Positions 26,365 to 36,568 of a stretch of DNA of 64,000 nt are shown here, piece by piece; the stretch's first letter is position 1; every line of letters begins with the position of its first letter. Source of the stretch: Endozoicomonas sp965198415. Lineage in GTDB: Bacteria; Pseudomonadota; Gammaproteobacteria; Pseudomonadales; Endozoicomonadaceae. The stretch is from contig CBDAPN010000030.1 in assembly GCA_965198415.1 (NCBI GenBank), forward strand, positions 1-64,000, read 5' to 3'. The notes beneath the pieces were generated by a model. That model ran no database searches. It had not been told where the DNA came from and saw nothing but the letters and a program-made list of their open reading frames with translations. The position numbers and the translations under genes were made by a program.

Positions 26365-29300
26365 TTAATTCATAAAGGAGGATAAATAATCTCCTACCAC
26401 CCCCTGAGTTAGAGCTCTCTCGCACTCTCGGCCTAAGTTTGTTAAATAGTTATGTAACTCTTGACTCAATCCATCTGTACTGCTGTCAGGACTCCCGAGC
26501 TCTCCGCTTTCAGGCGTAGGTGTGCTCACCTCTTGGTGAGCTGGTGGTTCTTGGTGTCTTGTCCTTATTATAGAATTGGAAGGGTCTTGATCAGGTGCTT
26601 CTGCCACCGGTTCGGGCTCTCTTGTCTCACGCACAACTGATGAGTAACTTGGCGGGGGCTCGCCTGTGTGCGATGCATCAGTGATACTTTGGTGTGCAGC
26701 TCTTGCTGAGCTGTTGGCCGTGCTCAAATCTGAAGTGTGTTCACTCAGTGCGGAATCTGTTTGTTCGGTTGATCTAACCGAACCTGCCATGACTGATTCG
26801 TAACCTGGTGGCGCTACTTCTGGCTCCACACCCGACATACTGCCGGCAATAGTTCTGGTAACTGATTCACCTGCGCCGGAGGAACTGGTTGCGGCTTTGG
26901 CGATGGTTGCTGCAGTTTCTGGTGCTAGAGCAGTTACAAGCATGGGTAAAGCTAAAAGAAAGCTCAGACTTCCGATAACAAAACCGCTCAGGCGAAGTCC
27001 GTTGCCAGCTGCTTTGTGGCCAGTATCAATAGCACTCTGCGCTGCAATCAATGACGCCCCGGATACACTGCCAAGACTCCCCCCCGCCATGCCGCCCGCA
27101 GCGGTTAAAGATAAAGAAGCGCCCCCCGTTGGGATGGCCAAAGCCACGCCAATCATTGAAAGAATGACAGTACCTATACCAGCCACATAGTTTAGAGACT
27201 TGAGCACGGTGTCACCGGTTGCCGAGCGTCCCATGGGGTCAATAAAGGCAATGGGGTTGGCGACAGCGTACGCATAGCGGTTGTCGTTGCGTTGATCGTC
27301 ACGCTTGATAAAGCGCTTCAGTTGGGGGTGATAAAAACGGTGGCGCAGATACACCAAGCCAGTGGCCTGATCACTCAATTCCTGATTCCAGAGAAAATCC
27401 GTACTGGAGTCGTCTTGTGCAGGATGAGTTGTTTTGCCATAGCCTTCATAGCTGTACAGATTGGCATTAGTGCCTTGCGCACTTACCCCAAGGCGGGCGC
27501 CGGTGCTTTGATTGGAAATGAATAAATGGTCACCGCCTTCCTTGCTCAGGTTGCCAATAAACTTGTGCCCGTATTGCACATAGTCGTACAGTTTTTGATT
27601 TTTGAGCACCGTTTGTACCCGACTATTTTTATGGTAGTAAAAACTTTGGCGACTGTTTTTGTGATGAAGGTGGCCAAGAAAACCATTAGGTAAATAGTGA
27701 AAACTAGCCAATGCCTGCCCGTTGGCATCGTTGACCGATAACAGCAGACCCTGATCGTCGTAGTTGTATTGTTGACCGAGATGGTCAGTTAATAGGTGGC
27801 CATTTTTATCATAGGTAATCTGCAGCGCTTTGCCCGGGTTGCTTTGTTTAATGTGAGTCAGTTGATCCGCTGCGTTGTAATGGTAGTCAAGGGTTTGAGT
27901 CGCATCAGGCGCACGGGTTCTTTGCTCTTTGATGATGTTGTTATTGCCGTCGTATTGATAGCTGATCTCATGGCGGGTGTGCTGGTTTTGGTGTTCTTTT
28001 TTGTGGTGTGTCTCTTTAATTAGGCGGTTTACGCCGTCGTAGTGGTAGGTAATGGCTTCGGTGGCAGATGCTGAGTGGGTTGTCTGTTTGGTTAGATCGC
28101 CTCTGGGCTGGTAGTCGTACTCTCTTGATAAATAGTCCGATGCAGCGTGGCCTTTGGTAACCGTTGAACGGGCAACGCGCCCGTAAGGGCCGTAGGTATA
28201 GGTTTCTTTTGTTGGTTCAGTGCCGTTTATCTGCCGCTCAATCGACAGTATCTGGCCGTTCTTGCCATTGTTGTCCTCACCGTAGGTGAAGCGGAACAGG
28301 TGGTTGTCGCTTTTGATGGCGGAGAGCTTGCCTTTATCCTTTTTATCGTAGTGATAGGTGAGCACCCGATTTCCTACATTTTCCTGCCGTACCAGCCGAC
28401 GGCTGTTGTCGTAGGTATAGCTTTGTTGTCGCTGGTCCGGGAAGATAAGGCGGGTCAGGTTGCCTCGCAGGTCGTACTGGAAGTGTTGTTCATAGCCGTC
28501 GGAGTCAGAGGCTTTGATTAAGTGCTTGTCGGGGTCGTAGCGGTAATGTACCTGAAAGGCTTTATGGTTGCGATTCCAGCGGGCCGATTGCAGCTGACCC
28601 CGTGGGGTGTACTGGTAGTGAACCCGGCTGCCATCGGGGTTGACCCGCTCAATTTCCTGACCATTACTGTTGCGGTGGTGCTCGGTCACTAACGTGCCGT
28701 GGTGATCAATGTTGGGGCTAATGACGCGGGTTAGCCGGTTGTCGGTGTTGTAAACGTAGTCATAACCGTAATGGGTGCTTATTTGACCGTTGTTGTTTTG
28801 TTTTTTAATGGCCTTGTAACGGTTACGAAAGAGATCATAAGTAATATGTTTTGCCAGTGTCAGGCCATCAAAACTGCGGGTTTCTATGGCCGTTTTATTA
28901 TGACCGGTGTCGTATTCGTAGCGGCTGGTCACCACTGAGTGTTTTTGTTGGGAAGGGAGGTCGAGCAGGGCACTCTCTTTTACCACCACTTTCCCGAAAC
29001 CGTTTTTTTGGGTGGTGGTTTGCACCGCTGTGTGGGACGTGTTGTTGAGGGGGTAATGGGTTTTTGTCTCGCTTAATAACCAGGGGGTCTTTTGGGTCTG
29101 GTTATGTTTTTTGCCGTTAAATAAGGTCTGTGTGATCAGGTTTTCATCGTCGTATACGAATTGCGTTTTATTGCGCCAGGGGTCGGTTTTTGCCGTCAGT
29201 CGCAGTAGGTCGTCGTATTGATAGCGGGTGACCTGCCCAAAACGGTTGATATTGGCCACCACTTTACCAAAAGCGTCGTACTCTTTTTGAGCAATGGTGT

Positions 29301-31281
29301 GGTATTGACCGTGTAACCACTCTTCGATGACCGTGGTTTTTTCGGCAGCATTCATTTTGTGGCGTATTTTAAAGCCCAGCGGCGATTCCATCACCTTAGC
29401 GTTGAAGCCGTCCTGAGCGAATGTGTAGTGTCGTATGGTGTGCACATGGCCTTCGGGGTCAGTTTTTGCCGTTAACTGCCCTATGTTGTTGTAGTGGAAT
29501 TTGGTCTTCTCACCCATAGGGGAAATATGGGCGATCACGTGCCGATTTCTGGTATCCGTGAGTTTTTGGCTGACATGCCCAAGGCTGCTTTCGTGTTGCA
29601 CGGTCAAGATGGCGGAGTGCTTGTCAAAGTGGTAGTGCGTTTTTTTGTGTGTTTGCTGCACGCCGGGCATCCCTTGTGCCAGCCATTTTCGCTGAGTTTT
29701 AATGACCCGCCCGGCGTCATCGTAGCAGTAACTCTCTTGTTGCCAGGGGTGCCACAATTTGACGTGTTGGTCTTGCCTGCCAAAGGTCTGTTTGGTGCTG
29801 TGGGTTTTTCGCGATGGGGAGAGGTGATACACCGATTTGATGGCTTTGCCAGAAATCAGATCGTGGTGCACGGTTGACATTAGCAAGCTGTAACTGCTGG
29901 TGAAATATTGGTGGGCGGTGGCTTTGTATTGGCGCCACTGCTGTTTGGGGCGGTGATACACCCAGTGGCTTTCATGGGTTTTATTGCCAAATAAGTCGTA
30001 TTGGTGGTCAATCCGGTTAGTAGGAATGTGCTGTTGCTGCTGTTCACTCCATAATAAATGAACGGTGCTGTTGGGTTTGTCGTAGTTGGTCGAACGGCTG
30101 TATTTAAAAGGGCTGATATTGTAAGTGTATTCAGTTTTCAAAAACTCTTTCTGGGCTTTGAAGGTGCGAATATCTCTGGGTAAATGCAGGTAATTGTAGC
30201 GGTACACCTTTTTATGTACTGTGGGTACGTCTGTATTGCTGTCCACCTGCTCAACGGTAACGTAGTAATGGTAATTTTCGTTATTGCTCTCCATCAGGCT
30301 ATCAGCAGAGTCTGACATGGCGTATAAAGGGTAACCGGTATAGTTACTCTCTGAAGAGTAGCTATAGTGGCTCTCATGGTGAATTTTATTATCCACTGAG
30401 TCGAACTGTTTAAACTCTGAGACCACTGGCATCACACCCTCGCCCCCACGGCTTTTAAAAGGAATGGTGCTGTAGCTTAACTGGGTAACCAGACCAGTGG
30501 GCGGATTAATGGTTTCTATTAAGTTATAACCGCTGTAGTTGATGAATTTAAATTCATAGCGCTGTTGCATTGGGTTGATAATGGTTACAACTCCGGTGGG
30601 GGAGAAGAAAATTTTTTGCACTCGGGCATCGGGGTAGTGCACCACCATTACACCCGGCTCATAGCTGAAGGTGTAACGGTTGCCATAGTTGTCTGTTATC
30701 GCCGCCAGCCTTGCCTCTTCAATGTTTTTTGCCCCCTCTTGATACGCAAAGGTGATGCGATTACCAAAGCGATCTTTTTGTAAAATTAACAGCCCTGCAT
30801 GGGAAAAGTATTTCACCACACCGTCTTTATGTTGTGAGCGATAGCGGTAAAACAGCGTGTCTTCATTGGGAATGGGCTGCTCCACGGTATTATCCACAAA
30901 CCGGGTGCCGTGCTGGTTGAAGTACTTTAAGCCGGAGGCGAACAGCGTTTCATCGTGCCAAAGCGGGTCTATTAACCACTGCCCCCCCATGTTGACGACG
31001 TTGTTGTTGATATGGTCCAGATCCAGTTGCCACCCCTTTGGTAGGCCAAATGCGCCGGAGGCATTGAAGCGGTAGGTCAGCTTTACGGTGAACGGGTGGT
31101 GAATGCCCGAGGTGTGGATTAAAGGATAAGAAAAATGAAAAGTGCCGGTTGCAATATTAACCGACGCATGAAGATGCTGCGAGTAGTTATAAGCCTGACT
31201 GCCACTGTATGCAGAGATACTTGAAACCGGGTAGATAAAAGCCAGCAGTGATAACAACAAAACAGCATAATATCGTTTCAT
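26365..31281 (-). CDS. RHS/YD-repeat secreted protein B with PPxY tail
   Basis: 1638 residues, nearly identical to protein A up to DPMG (again residue 1348, with no insertions or deletions). The tail has hydrophobic segments (MIGVALAIPTGG, FVIGSLSFLLALP), then PPGY (1491), PPSY (1543) and PPAH (1579). PPAH is PPAY in protein C, so one WW-ligand motif has lost its tyrosine. The end (QELHNYLTNLGRECERAL) is predicted helical and differs from A and D. As in A, the residues that follow DPMG in known RHS toxins as an enzymatic domain are replaced by a membrane-plus-PPxY tail. It shares the upstream RBS and spacer with A and C. Confidence 0.93.
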   Translation of the reverse strand: MKRYYAVLLLSLLAFIYPVSSISAYSGSQAYNYSQHLHASVNIATGTFHFSYPLIHTSGIHHPFTVKLTYRFNASGAFGLPKGWQLDLDHINNNVVNMGGQWLIDPLWHDETLFASGLKYFNQHGTRFVDNTVEQPIPNEDTLFYRYRSQHKDGVVKYFSHAGLLILQKDRFGNRITFAYQEGAKNIEEARLAAITDNYGNRYTFSYEPGVMVVHYPDARVQKIFFSPTGVVTIINPMQQRYEFKFINYSGYNLIETINPPTGLVTQLSYSTIPFKSRGGEGVMPVVSEFKQFDSVDNKIHHESHYSYSSESNYTGYPLYAMSDSADSLMESNNENYHYYVTVEQVDSNTDVPTVHKKVYRYNYLHLPRDIRTFKAQKEFLKTEYTYNISPFKYSRSTNYDKPNSTVHLLWSEQQQQHIPTNRIDHQYDLFGNKTHESHWVYHRPKQQWRQYKATAHQYFTSSYSLLMSTVHHDLISGKAIKSVYHLSPSRKTHSTKQTFGRQDQHVKLWHPWQQESYCYDDAGRVIKTQRKWLAQGMPGVQQTHKKTHYHFDKHSAILTVQHESSLGHVSQKLTDTRNRHVIAHISPMGEKTKFHYNNIGQLTAKTDPEGHVHTIRHYTFAQDGFNAKVMESPLGFKIRHKMNAAEKTTVIEEWLHGQYHTIAQKEYDAFGKVVANINRFGQVTRYQYDDLLRLTAKTDPWRNKTQFVYDDENLITQTLFNGKKHNQTQKTPWLLSETKTHYPLNNTSHTAVQTTTQKNGFGKVVVKESALLDLPSQQKHSVVTSRYEYDTGHNKTAIETRSFDGLTLAKHITYDLFRNRYKAIKKQNNNGQISTHYGYDYVYNTDNRLTRVISPNIDHHGTLVTEHHRNSNGQEIERVNPDGSRVHYQYTPRGQLQSARWNRNHKAFQVHYRYDPDKHLIKASDSDGYEQHFQYDLRGNLTRLIFPDQRQQSYTYDNSRRLVRQENVGNRVLTYHYDKKDKGKLSAIKSDNHLFRFTYGEDNNGKNGQILSIERQINGTEPTKETYTYGPYGRVARSTVTKGHAASDYLSREYDYQPRGDLTKQTTHSASATEAITYHYDGVNRLIKETHHKKEHQNQHTRHEISYQYDGNNNIIKEQRTRAPDATQTLDYHYNAADQLTHIKQSNPGKALQITYDKNGHLLTDHLGQQYNYDDQGLLLSVNDANGQALASFHYLPNGFLGHLHHKNSRQSFYYHKNSRVQTVLKNQKLYDYVQYGHKFIGNLSKEGGDHLFISNQSTGARLGVSAQGTNANLYSYEGYGKTTHPAQDDSSTDFLWNQELSDQATGLVYLRHRFYHPQLKRFIKRDDQRNDNRYAYAVANPIAFIDPMGRSATGDTVLKSLNYVAGIGTVILSMIGVALAIPTGGASLSLTAAGGMAGGSLGSVSGASLIAAQSAIDTGHKAAGNGLRLSGFVIGSLSFLLALPMLVTALAPETAATIAKAATSSSGAGESVTRTIAGSMSGVEPEVAPPGYESVMAGSVRSTEQTDSALSEHTSDLSTANSSARAAHQSITDASHTGEPPPSYSSVVRETREPEPVAEAPDQDPSNSIIRTRHQEPPAHQEVSTPTPESGELGSPDSSTDGLSQELHNYLTNLGRECERALTQGVVGDYLSSFMN

Positions 31282-31492
31282 AGCCTTCTCATAAAATAAT
31301 GCAACTCAATCGGGTCATTCATTACCTGAGTTTGTAGCTGTACAGGAAATCAGAATTATACGGTCTCAAATGATGAGTTATTGAGTCATATAATGCGTAA
31401 AATACATTTCCTTAATTTTTCCAGCTTCCTACCCCCCCTTGATCAAGACATTAAATCAGTGTCCTTAGTCATGAAGGGGAGGTGTCGTTAAT
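31282..31492 (-). repeat. Conserved RHS spacer (C to B), copy 2
   Basis: Second copy of the spacer, differing by a few point changes; its A/T hexamer reads TATAAT on the minus strand in a GACCGTATAATTCTG context. Homology continues into the very end of the preceding gene, where the B and C genes read the same DNA in different frames (B stops at TAA, C at TGA two bases away). Confidence 0.6.
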
Positions 31493-34400
31493 TCATAATG
31501 GAAGAATAAGATCTTCTATCAGCTGCCGAACTTGCTGATTTAGACGTCTATCCTCCTCACGGTTTATGTTTGTTAAATAGTTATTTAACTCTTGAATAAA
31601 AGGATCTGTACTGCTGTCAAGACTCCCGAGCTCCCCGCTTTCAGGCGTAGGTGTGCTCACCTCTTGGTAAGCTGGTGGTTCTTGGTGTCTTGTCCTTATT
31701 ATAGAATTGGAAGGGTCTTGATCAGGTGCTTCTGCCACCGGTTTGGGCTCTCTTGTCTCACCCACAACTGATAAGTAACTTGGCGGGGGCTCGCCTGCGT
31801 GCGATGCATCAGTGATACTTTGGTGTGCAGCTCTTGCTGAGCTGTTGGCCGTGCTCAAACCTGAAGCGTGTTCACTCAGTGCGGAACCTGTTTGTTCGGT
31901 TGATCTAACCGAACCTGCCATGACTGATTCGTAACTTGGTGGCACTACTTCTGACTCCACATCCGACATACTGCCGGCAATAGTTCTGGTAACTGATTCA
32001 CCTGCGCCGGAGGAACTGGTTGCGGCTTGGGCGATGGTTGCTGCAGTTTCTGGTGCTAGAGCAGTTACAAGTAAGGGTAAAGCTAAAAGAAAGCTCAGAC
32101 TTCCGATAACAAAACCGCTCAGGCGAAGTCCGTTGCCAGATGCTTTGTGGCCAGTATCAATAGCATTCTGCGCCGCAACTAATGACGCCCCGGATACAAT
32201 GCCAAGACTCCCCCCCGCCATGCCCCCCGCAGCGGTTAAAGATAAAGAAGCGCCCCCCGTTGGGATGGCCAAATACAAGCCAATCATAGAAATAATGGCA
32301 AGACTTATACCGCCTGCATAGCTCAGAGACCGGAGCGCGATGTCAGCGATTGCCAAGCGTCCCATGGGGTCAACAAAGGCAATGGGGTTGGCGACAGCGT
32401 ACGCATAGCGGTTGTCGTTGAGCTGATCGTCACGCTGGATAAAGCGCTTCAGTTGGGGGTGATAAAAACGGTGGCGCAGATACACCAAGCCGGTGGCCTG
32501 ATCGCTCAATTCCTGATTCCAGAGAAAATCCGTACTGGAGTCGTCTTGTGCAGGATGGGTTGTTTTGCCATAGCCTTCATAGCTGTACAGATTGGCGTTA
32601 GTGCCTTGCGCATTTACCCCAAGGCGGGCGCCGGTGCTTTGATTGGAAATGAATAAATGGTCACCGCCTTCCTTGCTCAGGTTGCCAATAAACTTGTGCC
32701 CGTATTGCACATAGTCGTACAGTTTTTGATTTTTGAGCACCGTTTGTACCCGACTATTTTTATGGTAGTAAAAACTTTGGCGACTGTTTTTGTGATGAAG
32801 GTGGCCAAGAAAACCATTGGGTAAATAGTGAAAACTGACCAACGCCTGCCCGTTGGCATCGTTGACCGATAACAGCTGACCCTGATCGTCGTAGTTGTAT
32901 TGTTGACCGAGATGGTCAGTTAATAGGTGGCCATTTTTATCATAGGTAATCTGCAGCGCTTTGCCCGGGTTGCTTTGTTTAATGTGAGTCAGTTGATCCG
33001 CTGCGTTGTAATGGTAGTCAAGGGTTTGAGTCGCATCAGGCGCACGGGTTCTTTGTTCTTTGATGATGTTGTTATTGCCGTCGTATTGATAGCGGATTTC
33101 ATGGTGGGTGTGCTGGTTTTGGTGTTCTTTTTTGTGGTGTGTCTCTTTAATTAGGCGGTTTACGCCGTCGTAGTGGTAGGTAATGGCTTCGGTGGCAGAT
33201 GCTGTATGGGTTGTCTGTTTGATCAGTTCGCCTCTGGGCTGGTAGTCGTACTCTCTTGATAAATAGTCCGATGCAGCGTGGCCTTTGGTAACCGTTGAAC
33301 GGGCAACGCGTCCGTAAGGGCCGTAGGTATAGGTTTCTTTTGTTGGTTCAATGCCGTTTATCTGCCGCTCAATCGACAGTATTTGGCCGTTCTTGCCATT
33401 GTTGTCTTCACCGTAGGTGAAGCGGAACCGGTGGTTGTCGCTTTTGATGGCGGAGAGCTTGCCTTTATCCTTTTCATCGTAGTGATAGGTGAGCACCCGT
33501 TTGCCTACATTTTCCTGCCGTACCAGCCGACGGCTGTTGTCGTAGGCATAGCTTTGTTGTCGCTGGTCCGGGAAGATAAGGCGGGTCAGGTTGCCTCGCA
33601 GGTCGTACTGGAAGTGTTGTTCATGGCCATCGGAGTCAGAGGCTTTGGTTAAGTGCTTGTCGGGGTCGTAGCGGTAATGTACCTGAAAGGCTTTATGGTT
33701 GCGATTCCAGCGGGCCGATTGCAGCTGACCCCGTGGGGTGTACTGGTAGTGGACCCGGCTGCCATCGGGGTTGACCCGCTCAATTTCCTGGCCATTGCTG
33801 TTGCGGTGGTGCTCGGTCACTAATGTGCCGTGGTGATCAATGTTGGGGCTGATGACGCGGGTTAGCCGGTTGTCGGTGTTGTAAACGTAGTCATAACCGT
33901 AATGGGTGCTTATTTGACCGTTGTTGTTTTGTTTTTTAATGGCCTTGTAACGGTTGCGAAAGAGATCATAAGTAATATGTTTTGCCAGTGTCAGGCCATC
34001 AAAACCGCGGGTTTCTATGGCCGTTTTATTATGACCGATGTCGTATTCGTAGGTGCTGGTGACCACTGAGTGTTTTTGTTGGGAAGGGAGGTCGAGCAGG
34101 GCGCTCTCTTTTGCTACCACTTTCCCGAAACCGTTTTTTTGGGTGGTGGTTTGCACCGCTGTGTGGGACGTGTTGTTGAGGGGGTAATGGGTTTTTGTCT
34201 CGCTTAATAACCAGGGGGTCTTTTGGGTCTGGTTATGTTTTTTGCCGTTAAATAAGGTCTGTGTGATCAGGTTTTCATCGTCGTATACGAATTGCGTTTT
34301 ATTGCGCCAGGGGTCGGTTTTTGCCGTCAGTCGCAGTAGGTCGTCGTATTGATAGCGGGTGACCTGCCCAAAACGGTTGATATTGGCCACCACTTTACCA

Positions 34401-36412
34401 AAAGCGTCGTACTCTTTTTGAGCAATGGCGTGGTATTGACCGTGTAAACACTCTTCGATGACCGTGGTTTTTTCGGCAGCATTCATTTTGTGGCGTATTT
34501 TAAAGCCCAGCGGCGATTCCATCACCTTAGCGTTGAAGCCGTCCTGAGCGAATGTGTAGTGTCGTATGGTGTGCACATGGCCTTCGGGGTCAGTTTTTGC
34601 CGTTAACTGCCCTATGTTGTTGTAGTGGAATTTGGTCTTCTCACCCATGGGGGAAATATGGGCGATCACGTGCCGATTTCTGGTATCCGTGAGTTTTTGG
34701 CTGACATGCCCAAGGCTGCTTTCGTGTTGCACGGTCAAGATGGCGGAGTGCTTGTCAAAGTGATAGTGCGTTTTTTTGTGTGTTTGCTGCACGCCGGGCA
34801 TCCCTTGTGCCAGCCATTTTCGCTGAGTGCTAATGACCCGCCCGGCGTTATCGTAGCAGTAACTCTCTTGTTGCCAGGGGTGCCACAATTTGACGTGTTG
34901 GTCTTGCCTGCCAAAGGTCTGTTTGGTGCTGTGGGTTTTTCGCGACGGGGAGAGGTGATACACCGATTTGATGGCTTTGCCAGAAATCAGATCCTGGTGC
35001 ACGGTTGCCATTAGCAAGCTGTAACTGCTGGTGAAATATTGGTGGGCGGTGGCTTTGTATTGGCGCCACTGCTGTTTGGGGCGGTGATACACCCAGTGGC
35101 TTTCATGGGTTTTATTGCCAAATAAGTCGTATTGGTGGTCAACCCGGTTAGTAGGAATGTGCTGTTGCTGCTGTTCACTCCATAATAAATGAACGGTACT
35201 TTTGGGTTTGTCGTAGTTGGTCGAACGGCTGTATTTAAAAGGGCTGATATCGTAGGTGTATTCAGCTTTTAAAAACTCTTTTTGCCCTGTAAAGGTGCGA
35301 ATATCTGTGGGTAAATGCAGGTAGTTGTAACGATACAGTTTTTTATGCACCAAGGGCACGTCTGCATTGCTGTTCACCTGCGCAACGGTGACGGAGTAAT
35401 GGTAATTTTGGTCATTACTGTCCATCAGGCTATCAGCAGAGTCTGACATGGCGTATAAAGGGTAACCGGTATAGTTACTCTCTGAAGAGTAGCTATAGTG
35501 GCTCTCATGGTGAATTTTATTATCTACTGAGTCGAACTGCTTAAACTCTGAGACCACTGGCATCACACCCTCGCCCCCACGGCTTTTAAAGGGAATGGTG
35601 TTGTAACTTAACTGGGTGATCAGGCCAGTGGGCGGATTGATGGTTTTTATTAAGTTATAACCGCTGTAGTTGATGTATTTAAATTCATAGCGTTGTTGCA
35701 TTGGGTTGATAATGGTTGCAACGCCGGTGGGAGAGAAGAAAATTTTTTGCGCCCTGGCATCGGGGTAGTGTACCACCATTACACCCGGCTCATAGCTGAA
35801 GGTGTAACGGTTGCCATAGTTGTCTGTTATTGCCGCCAGCCTTGCCTCTTCAATGTTTTTTGCCCCCTCTTGATATTCAAAGATGATGCGATTACCAAAG
35901 CGATCTTTTTGTAAAATTAACAGCCCTGCATGGGAAAAGTATTTCACCACCCCGTCTTTATGCTGTGAGCGATAGCGGTAAAACAGCGTGTTCTCATTGG
36001 GAATGGGCTGCTCCACGGTATTATCCACAAACCGGGTGCCGTGCTGGTTGAAGTACTTTAAGCCGGAGGCGAACAGCGTTTCATCGTGCCAAAGCGGGTC
36101 TATTAACCACTGCCCCCCCATGTTGACGACGTTGTTGTTGATATGGTCCAGATCCAGTTGCCACCCCTTTGGCAGGCCAAATGCGCCGGAGGCATTGAAG
36201 CGGTAGGTCAGCTTTACGGTGAACGGGTGGTGAATGCCCGAGGTGTGGATCAAAGGATAAGAAAAATTAAAAGTGCCCGTTGCAACATTAACCGACGCAT
36301 GCATGTGCTGAGAGTAGTTATAAGCCTGACTGCCACTGTATGCAGAGATACTTGAAACCGGGTAGATAAAAGCGAGCAGTGATAACAAGAAAACAGCATA
36401 ATATCGTTTCAT
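31493..36412 (-). CDS. RHS/YD-repeat secreted protein C with PPxY tail
   Basis: 1639 residues with the same signal peptide, YD-repeat shell and DPMG at 1348. The tail has three intact motifs: PPSY (1491), PPSY (1543) and PPAY (1579). It is a mosaic. The first part of the tail (ALRSLSYAGGISLAIISMIGL) is A-like, whereas from about residue 1425 on (RLSGFVIGSLSFLLALP) it is B-like. In the middle of the shell it shares KLYRYNYLHLPTDIRTFTGQ with D against A and B. This points to gene conversion or unequal crossing-over in the cluster. The last 30 residues (NREEDRRLNQQVRQLIEDL) are unique and predicted helical. Confidence 0.93.
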   Translation of the reverse strand: MKRYYAVFLLSLLAFIYPVSSISAYSGSQAYNYSQHMHASVNVATGTFNFSYPLIHTSGIHHPFTVKLTYRFNASGAFGLPKGWQLDLDHINNNVVNMGGQWLIDPLWHDETLFASGLKYFNQHGTRFVDNTVEQPIPNENTLFYRYRSQHKDGVVKYFSHAGLLILQKDRFGNRIIFEYQEGAKNIEEARLAAITDNYGNRYTFSYEPGVMVVHYPDARAQKIFFSPTGVATIINPMQQRYEFKYINYSGYNLIKTINPPTGLITQLSYNTIPFKSRGGEGVMPVVSEFKQFDSVDNKIHHESHYSYSSESNYTGYPLYAMSDSADSLMDSNDQNYHYSVTVAQVNSNADVPLVHKKLYRYNYLHLPTDIRTFTGQKEFLKAEYTYDISPFKYSRSTNYDKPKSTVHLLWSEQQQQHIPTNRVDHQYDLFGNKTHESHWVYHRPKQQWRQYKATAHQYFTSSYSLLMATVHQDLISGKAIKSVYHLSPSRKTHSTKQTFGRQDQHVKLWHPWQQESYCYDNAGRVISTQRKWLAQGMPGVQQTHKKTHYHFDKHSAILTVQHESSLGHVSQKLTDTRNRHVIAHISPMGEKTKFHYNNIGQLTAKTDPEGHVHTIRHYTFAQDGFNAKVMESPLGFKIRHKMNAAEKTTVIEECLHGQYHAIAQKEYDAFGKVVANINRFGQVTRYQYDDLLRLTAKTDPWRNKTQFVYDDENLITQTLFNGKKHNQTQKTPWLLSETKTHYPLNNTSHTAVQTTTQKNGFGKVVAKESALLDLPSQQKHSVVTSTYEYDIGHNKTAIETRGFDGLTLAKHITYDLFRNRYKAIKKQNNNGQISTHYGYDYVYNTDNRLTRVISPNIDHHGTLVTEHHRNSNGQEIERVNPDGSRVHYQYTPRGQLQSARWNRNHKAFQVHYRYDPDKHLTKASDSDGHEQHFQYDLRGNLTRLIFPDQRQQSYAYDNSRRLVRQENVGKRVLTYHYDEKDKGKLSAIKSDNHRFRFTYGEDNNGKNGQILSIERQINGIEPTKETYTYGPYGRVARSTVTKGHAASDYLSREYDYQPRGELIKQTTHTASATEAITYHYDGVNRLIKETHHKKEHQNQHTHHEIRYQYDGNNNIIKEQRTRAPDATQTLDYHYNAADQLTHIKQSNPGKALQITYDKNGHLLTDHLGQQYNYDDQGQLLSVNDANGQALVSFHYLPNGFLGHLHHKNSRQSFYYHKNSRVQTVLKNQKLYDYVQYGHKFIGNLSKEGGDHLFISNQSTGARLGVNAQGTNANLYSYEGYGKTTHPAQDDSSTDFLWNQELSDQATGLVYLRHRFYHPQLKRFIQRDDQLNDNRYAYAVANPIAFVDPMGRLAIADIALRSLSYAGGISLAIISMIGLYLAIPTGGASLSLTAAGGMAGGSLGIVSGASLVAAQNAIDTGHKASGNGLRLSGFVIGSLSFLLALPLLVTALAPETAATIAQAATSSSGAGESVTRTIAGSMSDVESEVVPPSYESVMAGSVRSTEQTGSALSEHASGLSTANSSARAAHQSITDASHAGEPPPSYLSVVGETREPKPVAEAPDQDPSNSIIRTRHQEPPAYQEVSTPTPESGELGSLDSSTDPFIQELNNYLTNINREEDRRLNQQVRQLIEDLILPL

Positions 36413-36568
36413 AGCCTTCTCTTAAAGTCGTGCAACTCAAACGGGATATTCACTACATGAGCTTTTATCTGCACAGGAAACTGTTGCCAAACTGTATGTT
36501 TTCAGCCTTTGGTCGCACCAGTACTTAGTTGATTAATCCTGGTCTAAAATACAGCGATAGCTCGCTCA
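36413..36568 (-). repeat. RHS spacer (D to C), truncated variant
   Basis: The side next to gene C still matches the other spacers (AGCCTTCTC, GCACAGGAAA); the side next to the D stop codon is unrelated and shorter. This boundary is a likely recombination endpoint. Confidence 0.5.
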
